Origin: Fuscibacter oryzae
GTDB taxonomy: Bacteria; Pseudomonadota; Alphaproteobacteria; Rhodobacterales; Rhodobacteraceae
Assembly: GCF_016765795.1 (NCBI RefSeq)
Contig: NZ_JAESVP010000001.1
Coordinates: 186,001-250,000 of the forward strand
Length of the DNA stretch: 64,000 bases
Direction of reading: 5' to 3'
Part shown: piece after piece, positions 24,275 to 33,532 of the stretch
Layout of the letters: each line of letters opens with the position of its first letter
Numbering within the stretch: position 1 is the stretch's first letter
Program-made: the position numbers and the translations under genes
Notes under the pieces: generated by a model
The model's database searches: none
What the model saw: the letters and a program-made list of their open reading frames with translations, nothing else
What the model was told of the DNA's origin: nothing

Positions 24275-25422
24275 GCGCGCTTCCCACCCCTGAAATCTTC
24301 TGGTTCCTGCCCACCTCAGGCGATACCCGCTATCTGGGCCGGTCCGATTTTGGCCGCCCGCCAACCAGCGCCTATATGCGTGACATCGCGGTCACGGCCG
24401 AACGGCTGGGCTATGATGGCCTGCTGATCCCCACCGGCTCCAGTTGCCAGGACCCTTGGGTCACCGCCTCCAGCCTTGTGCATGTGACCAGCCGCATCAA
24501 GCTCTTGGTGGCTTTGCGCACCTCGATCATGGGGCCGACCGCCTCGGCCCGGCAGGCTGCCACGCTGGATCAGGCGCTGAACGGGCGGCTGTTGCTGAAC
24601 GTGGTGCCGGGGGGGGATGCGACCGAACTGGCCGCCGATGGCGTGTTTCTGGCCCATGACGAACGCTATGAGGCGGCGGATGAGTTTCTGACCGTCTGGC
24701 GCAGGCTGCTGGCCACCGACCAGCCGGTGGATTTCACCGGCAAGCACATCCGTGTGGAAAAGGCCCGCAACTTTTATCCGCCGGTGCAGGCGCCCTATCC
24801 GCCGCTCTATTTCGGCGGATCGTCCCCGGCGGCCCATGACCTCGCCGCCAAGCATGTCGATGCCTATCTGACCTGGGGCGAACCGCCCGAAGCCGTGGCC
24901 GAAAAATTCGCCGACATCCGCGCCCGCGCCGCCAAACTTGGGCGCAAGGTGCGCTTTGGGGTGCGCCTGCACGTCATCGCCCGCGAAACTGAGGCTGAAG
25001 CCTGGGCCGAGGCTGACCGCCTGATCTCTCGTCTGTCGGACGAAGATATTGCGGCGGCCCAAGGCAATCAGGCGAAAATGGATTCGCATGGTCAGGCGCG
25101 GATGGCCGCCCTGCACGGCGGGCGGCGCGACAAGCTGGTGGTCGGCCCCAACCTGTGGGCCGGGGTCGGTCTGGTACGCGGCGGGGCGGGCACGGCACTT
25201 GTGGGCAACCCCGAACAGATCGCCGAACGTCTGCGCGAATATCAGGCCGCCGGGGCCGATACCTTTGTGCTGTCGGGCTATCCGCATCTGGAGGAGTCGG
25301 TGCGCTTTGCCGAACTGGTCTTCCCCCTGCTGGGCAAAGAGGCGGTCACCGAACGCGGCGCGCTGCAAACCGGCGGCGCGTTCGACGTGCGGTCCGATCT
25401 GCGCCGCGCGGCGGCAAGTTAG
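24271..25422 (+). CDS. SsuD-like FMNH2-dependent alkanesulfonate monooxygenase
   Basis: This 383-residue luciferase-like enzyme belongs to the SsuD group, which desulfonates alkanesulfonates to aldehyde and sulfite. Residues corresponding to the E. coli active site are present: Cys59 in the GSSCQ loop, Arg232 and His234 in GVRLHVI, and an Arg in the [13 protein letters not shown] loop. It has the usual FWFLPTSGD start and the [12 protein letters not shown] segment. It is translationally coupled to the DszA-like gene, and a hairpin terminator follows. A second SsuD-like gene lies at 28567; the two differ enough to suggest different substrates. Confidence 0.87.
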   Translation: MSALPTPEIFWFLPTSGDTRYLGRSDFGRPPTSAYMRDIAVTAERLGYDGLLIPTGSSCQDPWVTASSLVHVTSRIKLLVALRTSIMGPTASARQAATLDQALNGRLLLNVVPGGDATELAADGVFLAHDERYEAADEFLTVWRRLLATDQPVDFTGKHIRVEKARNFYPPVQAPYPPLYFGGSSPAAHDLAAKHVDAYLTWGEPPEAVAEKFADIRARAAKLGRKVRFGVRLHVIARETEAEAWAEADRLISRLSDEDIAAAQGNQAKMDSHGQARMAALHGGRRDKLVVGPNLWAGVGLVRGGAGTALVGNPEQIAERLREYQAAGADTFVLSGYPHLEESVRFAELVFPLLGKEAVTERGALQTGGAFDVRSDLRRAAAS

Positions 25423-25429
25423 GGCGCTG

Positions 25430-25463
25430 GCGGCACCTTGCTGCCCCGCAGCACGGGTGCCGC
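25430..25463 (+). terminator. Hairpin terminator after the LLM pair
   Basis: An 8-bp outer stem (GCGGCACC at 25430-25437 with GGTGCCGC at 25456-25463) continues into a 5-bp inner stem (TGCTG/CAGCA) across a small internal mismatch. It begins 7 bp after the SsuD-like stop. No long T-run follows, but it separates this operon from the next promoter region. Confidence 0.6.
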
Positions 25464-25492
25464 AACTGCAATATTCTCTTTCAGATATGGCC

Positions 25493-25503
25493 TTTGGAAT
25501 GGC
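25493..25503 (+). promoter_or_regulatory. TTTGGAATGGC motif, copy 3 (exact)
   Basis: The exact 11-base word lies 166 bp upstream of the second Ssu permease gene. It sits within a small TGGCC-N8-GGCCA inverted repeat (25488-25505). It is the third identical copy in the island. Confidence 0.5.
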
Positions 25504-25669
25504 CACCGCCCCCGACCCGCCGTTAATGTCGTGTAAGTTACTCGTGAATCTTTTGCCGGTCGCGTTGCCAATACTGTGACCCGTCGGCAGCCACTGAAAA
25601 CCCCCGCCAACACCCTGGCAAGCCCGCCCACCCCGGCGGGCAACAGCCCCTCCTTGCCCCGAGGCACCG

Positions 25670-26506
25670 ATGACCAACACCACCCTTGACGGCCCTCTGT
25701 CCGATAGCCGCCCCGCCCCCCGACTGCCCGATCTTGCTTTGCGCGAAACCGCCGAGGCGATCTTTCGCAACACCTTTGCCATCGCGCTGTTCCTGCTGGC
25801 GTGGGAGCTTGCCCCCCGCCTTGACCTGATCAACCGCACCTTCCTGCCACCCTTTTCCGAGGTGGTCGTGAAAGGGTGGGAATTTGCCCTGTCCGGCAAG
25901 CTATGGCCGCAGATCTGGGTCAGCCTGCAACGCGCCTTTGGCGGCTTTGGCCTTGGCGTCATCATCGCCGTGCCGCTGGGGCTTCTGTTGGGGTATTTCC
26001 GCAAGCTGGATGCCTATCTGAACCCGCTGCTGCAACTGTTGCGCCAGACCAATCCGGTGTCGCTGTTCCCGGCCTTTATCCTGTTCTTCGGCATCGGTTA
26101 TCTGACCAATGTCGCCATCATCTTCTGGGTGGTGGTCTGGCCGATCCTGCTGTCTACCGTCACCGGCGTGCAGCAGGCCGATCCGGCGCTGGTGAAATAC
26201 GCGCGGTCGGTCGGGCTGAAACCCTTTGCGCTGTTTCGCAAGGTCATCCTGCCCTCGGCGCTGCCCTCGATCATCACCGGCATGCGGCTAGCGGCCACCT
26301 ATTCCTTCCTGATGCTGGTCGTGTCCGAGATGGTCGGCGCCTCCAGCGGGCTGGGATACCTGATCGTCAACGCCCAATACCTGATGAGCATTCACCTTCT
26401 TTACGTCGGCGTCATCGTGCTGGCCCTGCTGGGCATTGCCGCGAACTGGGCGCTGGTTGCGCTGGAACGCCGCCTGACCGGCTGGAAGCAAGACTTCCGC
26501 GCCTGA
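25670..26506 (+). CDS. SsuC-type ABC transporter permease
   Basis: This 278-residue inner-membrane permease is of normal SsuC/TauC length. Hydrophobic helices occur near 35-55, 85-110, 125-160 and 215-265. The cytoplasmic EAA-like loop reads VKYARSVGLKPFALFRKVILPSALP (about 174-198). It is the first gene of a rightward operon (permease, binding protein, ATPase, SsuD-like monooxygenase). The operon imports an organosulfonate-like compound and desulfonates it. The gene order with the permease first differs from the usual ssuEADCB order. Confidence 0.88.
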   Translation: MTNTTLDGPLSDSRPAPRLPDLALRETAEAIFRNTFAIALFLLAWELAPRLDLINRTFLPPFSEVVVKGWEFALSGKLWPQIWVSLQRAFGGFGLGVIIAVPLGLLLGYFRKLDAYLNPLLQLLRQTNPVSLFPAFILFFGIGYLTNVAIIFWVVVWPILLSTVTGVQQADPALVKYARSVGLKPFALFRKVILPSALPSIITGMRLAATYSFLMLVVSEMVGASSGLGYLIVNAQYLMSIHLLYVGVIVLALLGIAANWALVALERRLTGWKQDFRA

Positions 26507-26539
26507 TCCTCCTCCCCTGACATTCCCACGGAGCTTGAA

Positions 26540-27571
26540 ATGTCGAACCTTCTTACCCCCACCCGCCGCCAGTTTGGCACCCTGCTTGGCACCGGCCTTG
26601 CCGCTGCCATGATCAACCGCCGCGCCGCCGCCGGCACGCTGCGCAAGGCCCGCGTCTTCGTGCCGCCACTGAACGCCAACTGGACCAGCGGGTATGAGCT
26701 GATCGAGCTGGCCGATGCCAAGGGCCTGTTTGCCAAACATGGCGTGGAAATCGAATGGGCCGTGCTGCCCTGGGATCAATACACCGTGGCGCTGGACAGC
26801 GGGGCCCTCGATTTCGCGCCCTATGCCGATTATGCCTATTTCATCAACGTCTATGACAAGGGTCTGAAGGCGAAAGAGGTCGTGTCCTCGACCCTGCCCT
26901 TCATTCCCGGCAGCGCGGGCGAAGGGCTGATCGTGCTGAAGGACGGCCCGATCCAGAAACCGGAAGACATTCGCGGCAAGAAGATCGGCACGCAATGGCC
27001 CACCTTCTCGGGCGTGTGGTTCGCTGCCGACTGGCTGAAAAAGTACGGCGTCAGCAAGGATGAATACGAAATCGTCCCCGTTCCGCAGGCGCAGGCCGAA
27101 CAGGTGCTGCTGCAAGGCGGCATCGATGCCGCCATCGTCTATCAGCCGATCGACATCGAACTGGCACGCAAGGGCCAGACCCGGCAGCTATTCTATGTGT
27201 CCGACATCGCGGGCCGTTTCGTTACCCGCGGCGGCACGATGGCGTCGGAAAAGTTCATCGCCGAAAACCCCGACACCGTGCGCGGCTATGTCAATGCCAT
27301 CGCCGAGGCGGCCGAGATTGCCAACGCTGATCCGGCAGCGGTGATCAAGCTGGGGCTGGAACGCGGCAAGCTGGACCCGAAATACCTGCCCGCGCTGTAT
27401 AACCGTGATGACAAGGACGATTACAGCCACCTGAAATGGGCAGCCAAGGGTCTGCACGTCGAGGAAGATCTGGCCTTCTGGCTGAAACTTGTCGAGGACG
27501 CCGACATCGTTCCCAAGGGCAAGCACAAGCCGACCGACTTTTACACCAATGAATTCAACGCCCTTGCCTAA
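26540..27571 (+). CDS. SsuA/NMT1-like substrate-binding protein
   Basis: This 343-residue periplasmic binding protein has a Tat-like N-terminus (PTRRQFGTLLGTGLAAAM). The mature protein begins with KARVFVPPLNANWTSGYELIELADAKGLFAKHGVEI in the typical order for sulfonate/taurine/nitrate-binding proteins, and contains EDIRGKKIGTQWPT and LLQGGIDAAIVYQP. The start ATG 26540 follows GGAGC. A GNRA-loop hairpin immediately after the stop probably stabilises this part of the message, as is common for abundant binding proteins. The ligand is probably an organosulfur anion cleaved by the downstream SsuD-like enzyme. Confidence 0.87.
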   Translation: MSNLLTPTRRQFGTLLGTGLAAAMINRRAAAGTLRKARVFVPPLNANWTSGYELIELADAKGLFAKHGVEIEWAVLPWDQYTVALDSGALDFAPYADYAYFINVYDKGLKAKEVVSSTLPFIPGSAGEGLIVLKDGPIQKPEDIRGKKIGTQWPTFSGVWFAADWLKKYGVSKDEYEIVPVPQAQAEQVLLQGGIDAAIVYQPIDIELARKGQTRQLFYVSDIAGRFVTRGGTMASEKFIAENPDTVRGYVNAIAEAAEIANADPAAVIKLGLERGKLDPKYLPALYNRDDKDDYSHLKWAAKGLHVEEDLAFWLKLVEDADIVPKGKHKPTDFYTNEFNALA

Positions 27572-27577
27572 GGGGCC

Positions 27578-27603
27578 GCCCCGGCCCGGCAACGGGCCGG
27601 GGC
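27578..27603 (+). terminator. Intra-operon hairpin with GCAA tetraloop
   Basis: A perfect 11-bp stem (GCCCCGGCCCG at 27578-27588, CGGGCCGGGGC at 27593-27603) closes a stable GCAA (GNRA) tetraloop. No T-run follows, and the next gene starts 22 bp later. It is more likely a 3'-protective or attenuating hairpin that raises binding-protein over ATPase expression. Confidence 0.65.
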
Positions 27604-27624
27604 CTTGCAGCATGGAACAATGAC

Positions 27625-28473
27625 ATGAGCAGCACGATCCAGATCCAGAACCTTGGCAAGGTCTTTCCCCTGCGCGGGGCGGCGGGCAAGACAGGGGCCA
27701 CCTTTACCGCGCTTGACGACATCAACCTAGAGGTCAGGGCGGGCGAGTTTCTGTCCATCGTCGGGCCGTCGGGCTGCGGAAAATCATCCCTTCTCGACAT
27801 TCTTGCCGGGCTGGTTCCGCCCAGTTCGGGGCGTGTGCTGATTGACGGTGCCACCATCACCGGCCCCTCGCCCGACCGGGCCGTGGTGTTTCAGCAATAC
27901 GCTCTGCTGCCATGGCGCACCGCCATCAAGAACATTGAATTCGGGCTGGAGGCCAAGGGAATTCCTGCTCGCGAACGCACCGAAAAGGCGCGGCACTTTC
28001 TGCAACTGGTCGGGCTGGAGGGGTTCGACAATCATTACCCGCACGAACTGTCGGGCGGCATGAAGCAGCGCGTGGCCATCGCCCGCAGTCTGGCCTGCGA
28101 CCCCGGTGTTCTGTTGATGGACGAACCCTTTGCCGCGCTGGACGCGCAGACCCGCGAAATCCTGCAAGACGAGTTGCTTCGCATCTGGGAAACCGCTGGC
28201 ACCACCATCGTCTTCATCACCCATGGCATTGATGAGGCGGTCTATCTGGGACAGCGCGTCGCTGTGATGAGTTCGCGCCCCGGACGCATCAAGACCGTGG
28301 TGGACATTCCGCTGACCAACCGCTGGAACGCAGGTCAGGATACCCGCAGCACCCCCGAATTCACCCGCCTGCGCCATGAAATCTGGGGCTTTCTGCAAGA
28401 TGAATACCGCAAGGCCGAAGCGCAGGAACGCGTGGCCGTCGCCGCAGCACATCAGGTGACAGCGGCAGAATGA
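27625..28473 (+). CDS. SsuB/TauB-type ABC transporter ATP-binding protein
   Basis: This 282-residue ATPase has Walker A GPSGCGKSS (47-55), Q-loop Gln90 (VFQQYALLPW), signature LSGGM (142-146), Walker B LLMDEP (Asp166, Glu167), and switch His200. The extra residues compared with the usual 250-260 are at the C-terminus (after SRPGRIKTVVDIPL), a helical tail ending in AHQVTAAE. All catalytic elements are intact. It powers the permease encoded two genes upstream. Confidence 0.9.
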   Translation: MSSTIQIQNLGKVFPLRGAAGKTGATFTALDDINLEVRAGEFLSIVGPSGCGKSSLLDILAGLVPPSSGRVLIDGATITGPSPDRAVVFQQYALLPWRTAIKNIEFGLEAKGIPARERTEKARHFLQLVGLEGFDNHYPHELSGGMKQRVAIARSLACDPGVLLMDEPFAALDAQTREILQDELLRIWETAGTTIVFITHGIDEAVYLGQRVAVMSSRPGRIKTVVDIPLTNRWNAGQDTRSTPEFTRLRHEIWGFLQDEYRKAEAQERVAVAAAHQVTAAE

Positions 28474-28524
28474 TCCGCCTGCTCGCCAGCACAACGGGCG
28501 TTTTTGCACCCTGACCCTCTCCGT

Positions 28525-28543
28525 CGGCCGGTGCCCCCGGCCG
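28525..28543. terminator. Short hairpin between the ATPase and SsuD-like genes
   Basis: CGGCCGG (28525-28531) and CCGGCCG (28537-28543) form a perfect 7-bp stem with a TGCCC loop, followed by CCGCTTCTTT. It may attenuate transcription into the monooxygenase gene that starts 23 bp later. Confidence 0.45.
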
Positions 28544-28566
28544 CCGCTTCTTTCAAAGGCAAGACC

Positions 28567-29730
28567 ATGACCAGCACCGACCAGCCACTTGATTTCCTGT
28601 GGTTCATCCCCTCGTCCGGCGATGGCAGTTATCTCGGCACCGATTTTCTGGCCCGCGAAGGCGACCCGGATTACTTTCGTGAAATCGCGCAGGCGGCGGA
28701 CCGGCTGGGCTATTCTGGTGTGCTGATCCCGACCAGCGTCGCCTGCGAGGAGTCCTTTCTTCTGGCCGCCAATCTGGCCGCCTATACCCAGCGGCTCAAG
28801 TTTCTAGTGGCGGTGCGGCCCGGCACGGCCTCGCCCGCCTATTACGCGCGCCTTGCCTCCTCGCTGGACCGGGTGTCGCGCGGGCGGCTTTTGCTGAACA
28901 TCGTGGTGGGCGGCAGCGCGCAGGAACTGGCGGGTGACGGCATCTTTTTGCCGCATGACGAACGCTATGACCACGCGCATGAATTCTTTGACGTGTTCAA
29001 CAGCCTCTTGGAAACCGGCCATGCTCATCTGGATGGCAAGCACATCAAGGCCCACCACGCCCGCCTTGGCCTGCCGCCCGTGCAAACCCCGCGCCCGCCG
29101 CTGTACTTTGGCGGTTCGTCCGGGGCCGCGCATGATTTTGCCGGGGGCAGGGTTGAAAAATACCTGACATGGGGCGAACCCCCGGCGCAGGTGGCCGAAA
29201 AGATCGCAAGCGTCCGCAAATCGGCCGCCGCCCATGGGCGACAGGTGACCTTTGGCATCCGCCTGCATTTCATTGTCCGCGAGACCGATGAAGAGGCCTG
29301 GGCCGCCGCCGACCGGCTGATCGGGCACCTGTCCGACGAAACCATCGCCGCCGCACAAGAGGTGCAGCGCAACCAGTCGGACTCGGTCGGGCAGGAACGG
29401 ATGCGCCGCCTGCATGATGGCCGCCGTTACCGGCTGGAGGTATCGCCAAACCTGTGGGCGGGCGTGGGCCTTGTGCGGTCGGGCGCGGGCACGGCTTTGG
29501 TGGGGTCACCCGCCACGGTGGCCGCGCGGTTGCGCGAATATCAGGCCCTTGGCATCGATACCGTCATCGCCTCGGGCTATCCGCATCTGGAAGAGGCGTA
29601 TCGCGTAGCCGAACTTCTGTTCCCCGAAATCGGCATCACGCCCCCGGTAGCACCGCTGCGCAGCTCTTTCGGGGAAAAGCAGGTGTTCGGCGGTGGGGGT
29701 CATGGCGGCAATGTGAAGACGGCGCCTTAA
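28567..29730 (+). CDS. SsuD-like FMNH2-dependent alkanesulfonate monooxygenase, second copy
   Basis: The start ATG 28567 ([19 protein letters not shown]) follows AAAGGCAAG; an open frame reaching 28504 is not family-like. The 387-residue product is an SsuD-type LLM enzyme with a conserved Cys near 60 (TSVACEES), the [11 protein letters not shown] segment carrying the Arg/His pair, and [13 protein letters not shown]. It is paralogous to the SsuD-like protein at 24271, but its early loop ([13 protein letters not shown]) and the [14 protein letters not shown] segment differ, which suggests another chain length or class of sulfonate. It closes the operon with its own transporter, so uptake and desulfonation are encoded together. 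Confidence 0.87.
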   Translation: MTSTDQPLDFLWFIPSSGDGSYLGTDFLAREGDPDYFREIAQAADRLGYSGVLIPTSVACEESFLLAANLAAYTQRLKFLVAVRPGTASPAYYARLASSLDRVSRGRLLLNIVVGGSAQELAGDGIFLPHDERYDHAHEFFDVFNSLLETGHAHLDGKHIKAHHARLGLPPVQTPRPPLYFGGSSGAAHDFAGGRVEKYLTWGEPPAQVAEKIASVRKSAAAHGRQVTFGIRLHFIVRETDEEAWAAADRLIGHLSDETIAAAQEVQRNQSDSVGQERMRRLHDGRRYRLEVSPNLWAGVGLVRSGAGTALVGSPATVAARLREYQALGIDTVIASGYPHLEEAYRVAELLFPEIGITPPVAPLRSSFGEKQVFGGGGHGGNVKTAP

Positions 29731-29803
29731 GGCCCTTTCAAAACACGCGGCCATCGCGCGCACTGCGGGAAGGACGCGGCAAAAGGTTGTGCGCCGGCGC
29801 CCT

Positions 29804-32800
29804 CTAAACCTCCTCGACCATCACCACCCCCTGCATCGCCTTGATCGCGCCCTTGATCTGGGGCGTCACGGGGTAGGGCTGTGGTAGAAGAAGGTCGATC
29901 TCTCGCCCATCCTCTTCGGGAATGCAAAGCGTGATCTGCGCCTTCACGCGCCCCTGCACCGTGGCCAGCAAGGCGGCAAGCGAGGGGATCGCCTCGGCCC
30001 GGTTCAGGTGGATGCGCAGGTCGGCCGAACCGGCTTGCGCAATCGCGGCATCGGGGGAGGCGACCGAGTTGGCCAGCAGTTTCACGCCCTCACCATCAGG
30101 GTCGACCCGAACGCTGAGGATCACGTTCTTGCCTGGCTCCAAGAGGTCGCGGGCGACCTCCAGCACATCGGAAAAAACCGTCACCTCATAAAGGCCCGTC
30201 GGGTCGGACAGGGCGACGAAAGCAAAGCGGTTGCCCTTGGCCGATTTGCGTTCCTGCCGGGCACTGACGGCACCGGCGACCTTGGCGACGAAGGGCTGGC
30301 CCTTCTGCAGGGCCTCTTGCGTGATCTGGGCCAGGGTCTTGACCCCATCACGCTTCAGCGCGGTCATATAGTCGTCCAAGGGGTGGCCGGAGAGGTAGAA
30401 GCCCACCGCCAGATGCTCATTGCCCAGCCGTTCCACCGGCAGCCAGTCATTCCGGTTCACCATGCGCGGCTCTGGCAGGTCGGCACCAGCCTCGCCGAAC
30501 AGGCTGACCTGAGACGAGGTTTTCGCCTCATGGATCGCCGCCGAATAGGCCACCAGCCCGTCCAACCCCTCGAACACCCGCGCGCGGTTGGCGTCCAGCA
30601 CGTCAAAGGCGCCCGCACGGGCCAGCATTTCCAACGGGCGCTTGCCGACGCGCTTCAGGTCAACCCTGCGGGCAAGATCGAACAGAGTGGCGAAGGGCTT
30701 GTCGCCGCGGGCTTCCACGATCAGCCGCATCGCATCGACGCCGACGTTCTTCAGCGCGCCCAGCGCGTAAACCACCTTGCCGTCCTTCACGTCAAAGGTC
30801 GCAAGGCTGCGGTTGACACAAGGGGGGACGGTTTCAATCCCCATCTTGTCCAGCTCTCGCTTATAGACGGCCAGTTTGTCGGTCAGATGGATATCGCAGT
30901 TCATCACCCCGGCCATGAATTCAACCGGATGGTTCGCCTTCAACCAGCCGGTCTGATAGCTGACCACGGCATAGGCGGCGGCGTGGGATTTGTTGAAGCC
31001 GTAGTTGGCGAATTTCTCTAACAGGTCAAAGACCTCGCCCGATTTCTTCGCATCAATCCCGTGGGTCTTGGCGCAACCTTCCACGAACTTGGGCCGTTCC
31101 TTCGCCATTTCCTCGGCGATCTTCTTGCCCATCGCGCGGCGCAGCAGGTCGGCCCCGCCAAGGGAATAGCCGCCCATGACCTGCGCGATCTGCATCACCT
31201 GTTCCTGATAGACGATGATGCCTTGGGTTTCCTTCAGGATATGGTCGATGGTCGGGTGGATCGACTCAAGATCACGCTGGCCGTTCTTGACCTCGCAATA
31301 GGTCGGAATGTTCTCCATCGGGCCGGGGCGATACAGGGCCACCAGCGCCACGATATCCTCGATGCAGGTGGGCTTCATGCGCCGCAGCGCATCCATCATG
31401 CCCGACGATTCCACCTGGAACACCGCCACCGTCTTGGCGGCGGCGTAAAGATCATAGGTGACCTTGTCGTCCAGCGGGATATGGCCGATGTCATTCTCTG
31501 CCCCCGCAGGCGGGGCAAAAAGCTGCCGCCCATCCTGCGCCACATGCAACGGGCGCCCGCCTTTCAGAATCAGTTGAATCGCGTTCTGGATCACCGTCAG
31601 CGTCTTCAGGCCCAGAAAGTCGAACTTCACCAGCCCCGCCGCCTCGACCCATTTCATGTTGAACTGGGTGGCGGGCATGTCGGACCGCGGGTCTTGATAC
31701 AAGGGCACCAGCTCGTCCAAGGGACGGTCGCCGATCACCACACCGGCGGCGTGGGTGCTGGCGTTGCGATAAAGCCCTTCGATCTGTTCGGCGTAATTCA
31801 AAAGCCGCCCGACCACCTCTTCCTTCGCCGCTTCGCGCAGGCGCGGCTCATCTGCCAGCGCCTTGGTGATCGAAACCGGCTTTACCCCTTCGACCGGGAT
31901 CATCTTGGACAGCTTGTCCACCTGCCCGTAAGACAGTTGCAGCACGCGGCCCACATCGCGCACGGCGGCCTTGGACAGCAGGGCGCCAAAGGTGATGATC
32001 TGCGCCACCTTGTCGCGGCCATATTTGCCCTGAACATAGCGGATCACCTCTTCCCGCCGGTCCATGCAAAAGTCGATGTCGAAGTCGGGCATCGAAACCC
32101 GCTCCGGGTTCAAAAACCGCTCGAACAGCAGGGCATAGCGCAGGGGGTCAAGGTCGGTGATGGTCAGCACATAGGCCACCAAGGAACCAGCCCCCGACCC
32201 ACGCCCAGGCCCGACAGGAATGCCCTGCGCCTTGCCCCATTTGATGAAGTCGGCCACGATCAGGAAATAACCGGGAAACCCCATCTTTTCGATGATGCCC
32301 AGTTCAAACCGCAACCGCTCCTCATAAACCTCGCGAGGTTCGGCCAAGGGGATCACGGCCAAGCGCCGCTCCAGCCCTTCCCACGCCTGACGGCGCAACT
32401 CCTCCACCTCATCCTCGGCGAAAACCGGCAGGATCGGCTTGCGCTTGTAGACCATGAAGGCGCAGCGGCGGGCGATTTCGACGGTATTCTCCAGCGCCTC
32501 GGGCAGGTCGGCGAAGAGGGCGCACATTTCGGCTTCGGATTTGAAATAATGCTGCGGTGTCAGGCGGCGTCGGGGCTGCTGCTGATCGACATAGGCCCCT
32601 TCGGCAATGCAGATCAGCGCGTCGTGCGCCTCGTACATCTCGGACTTGGGAAAATAGACATCATTGGTCGCCACCAAGGGCAAACCCATCTCATAGGCGG
32701 TTTCGACATGCCATTCTTCCGAAGCGGCTTCCGCCGGGGTCGGCTTGCCGCCCTCGCCCGGATGGCGCTGCAATTCCACATAAAGCCGGTCGGGGTAAAT

Positions 32801-33295
32801 CGCCGCCAAGGCCTGCATCAGCGCCCGCGCCTTTGTCCCTTGCGAGGCGACCAGCAACCGCCCGAACGGCCCATCCGGCCCTCCGGTCAGACAAATCACC
32901 CCCTCGGCATGTTCCGCCAACTGATCCAGCCGCACCTGCGGCAACTGCCCGCCCGCATCGATATAAAGGCAAGAGTTCAGCTTCATCAGGTTCATGTACC
33001 CCGCCTCGGACTGCGCCAGCAGCACGATGGGCGCAGGCAGACGCGGCTTTTCGCCGGGCTGGCCGGGGTCATAGGTCAGGCTGATCTGGCAACCGATGAT
33101 CGGCTGCACGCCCGCATCCTTGGCGTGGGATGAAAACTCCAGCGCACAGAACATGTTGTTGGTGTCGGTCACCGCAATCGCGGGCATCTCGGCCGCCGCA
33201 GCCAGCTTGACCAGTTTTTTCACCGGAACCGCGCCTTCCAGCAACGAATGTTCGGTGTGGGTGCGCAGGTGAATGAATCGGACGGGGTTTGCCAT
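29804..33295 (-). CDS. dnaE: DNA polymerase III alpha subunit
   Basis: This 1163-residue replicative polymerase subunit is of normal DnaE1 length. It starts with a PHP domain ([16 protein letters not shown]). The catalytic palm has [17 protein letters not shown] (361-377) and [12 protein letters not shown], with Asp404 and Asp406 corresponding to E. coli Asp401 and Asp403. The C-terminus carries the helix-hairpin-helix and OB-fold regions ([15 protein letters not shown]). It is a housekeeping gene and marks the right edge of the organosulfur island. It is convergent with the SsuD-like gene, and no clear terminator lies in the 73-bp gap. Confidence 0.95.
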   Translation of the reverse strand: MANPVRFIHLRTHTEHSLLEGAVPVKKLVKLAAAAEMPAIAVTDTNNMFCALEFSSHAKDAGVQPIIGCQISLTYDPGQPGEKPRLPAPIVLLAQSEAGYMNLMKLNSCLYIDAGGQLPQVRLDQLAEHAEGVICLTGGPDGPFGRLLVASQGTKARALMQALAAIYPDRLYVELQRHPGEGGKPTPAEAASEEWHVETAYEMGLPLVATNDVYFPKSEMYEAHDALICIAEGAYVDQQQPRRRLTPQHYFKSEAEMCALFADLPEALENTVEIARRCAFMVYKRKPILPVFAEDEVEELRRQAWEGLERRLAVIPLAEPREVYEERLRFELGIIEKMGFPGYFLIVADFIKWGKAQGIPVGPGRGSGAGSLVAYVLTITDLDPLRYALLFERFLNPERVSMPDFDIDFCMDRREEVIRYVQGKYGRDKVAQIITFGALLSKAAVRDVGRVLQLSYGQVDKLSKMIPVEGVKPVSITKALADEPRLREAAKEEVVGRLLNYAEQIEGLYRNASTHAAGVVIGDRPLDELVPLYQDPRSDMPATQFNMKWVEAAGLVKFDFLGLKTLTVIQNAIQLILKGGRPLHVAQDGRQLFAPPAGAENDIGHIPLDDKVTYDLYAAAKTVAVFQVESSGMMDALRRMKPTCIEDIVALVALYRPGPMENIPTYCEVKNGQRDLESIHPTIDHILKETQGIIVYQEQVMQIAQVMGGYSLGGADLLRRAMGKKIAEEMAKERPKFVEGCAKTHGIDAKKSGEVFDLLEKFANYGFNKSHAAAYAVVSYQTGWLKANHPVEFMAGVMNCDIHLTDKLAVYKRELDKMGIETVPPCVNRSLATFDVKDGKVVYALGALKNVGVDAMRLIVEARGDKPFATLFDLARRVDLKRVGKRPLEMLARAGAFDVLDANRARVFEGLDGLVAYSAAIHEAKTSSQVSLFGEAGADLPEPRMVNRNDWLPVERLGNEHLAVGFYLSGHPLDDYMTALKRDGVKTLAQITQEALQKGQPFVAKVAGAVSARQERKSAKGNRFAFVALSDPTGLYEVTVFSDVLEVARDLLEPGKNVILSVRVDPDGEGVKLLANSVASPDAAIAQAGSADLRIHLNRAEAIPSLAALLATVQGRVKAQITLCIPEEDGREIDLLLPQPYPVTPQIKGAIKAMQGVVMVEEV

Positions 33296-33532
33296 GGCCA
33301 GACCCTAAGCCGCCAGCCCGCCGACGCCAACCCCGCGCGCATTCTATGCCAAAGCCAAAAGCTGCTTTCGGCTGGGAGTGAAAACTGCCCCTTGCCAGAT
33401 TACCGGGCAACCGCTTCACTATCGCCACCAACGGGCGCGAAAATGCCCGCCGGGGCCGCGCGCCCGCTTTACGCCGCATCGGGTGGCCGCGCATCATCGC
33501 CCCAAACGAAAAGACCGCGGCAGGTAGATGAC

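Noticed and set aside
4270-25510. Sigma-54 promoters (SfnR-type control) in front of the organosulfur operons
   Set aside because: The TGGC pieces next to the GGAATGGC motif are not followed by a TTGC element at the required spacing in any copy I checked.
24316-26004. A 562-codon minus-strand frame across the SsuD-like gene and the following control region
   Set aside because: It runs through a hairpin and an intergenic region and shows no protein-like motifs; the plus-strand genes account for the sequence.
31061-33133. A 690-codon open frame opposite dnaE
   Set aside because: It is a mirror of the dnaE codon pattern, rich in His, Arg and Gln with no domain, and dnaE itself is unambiguous.
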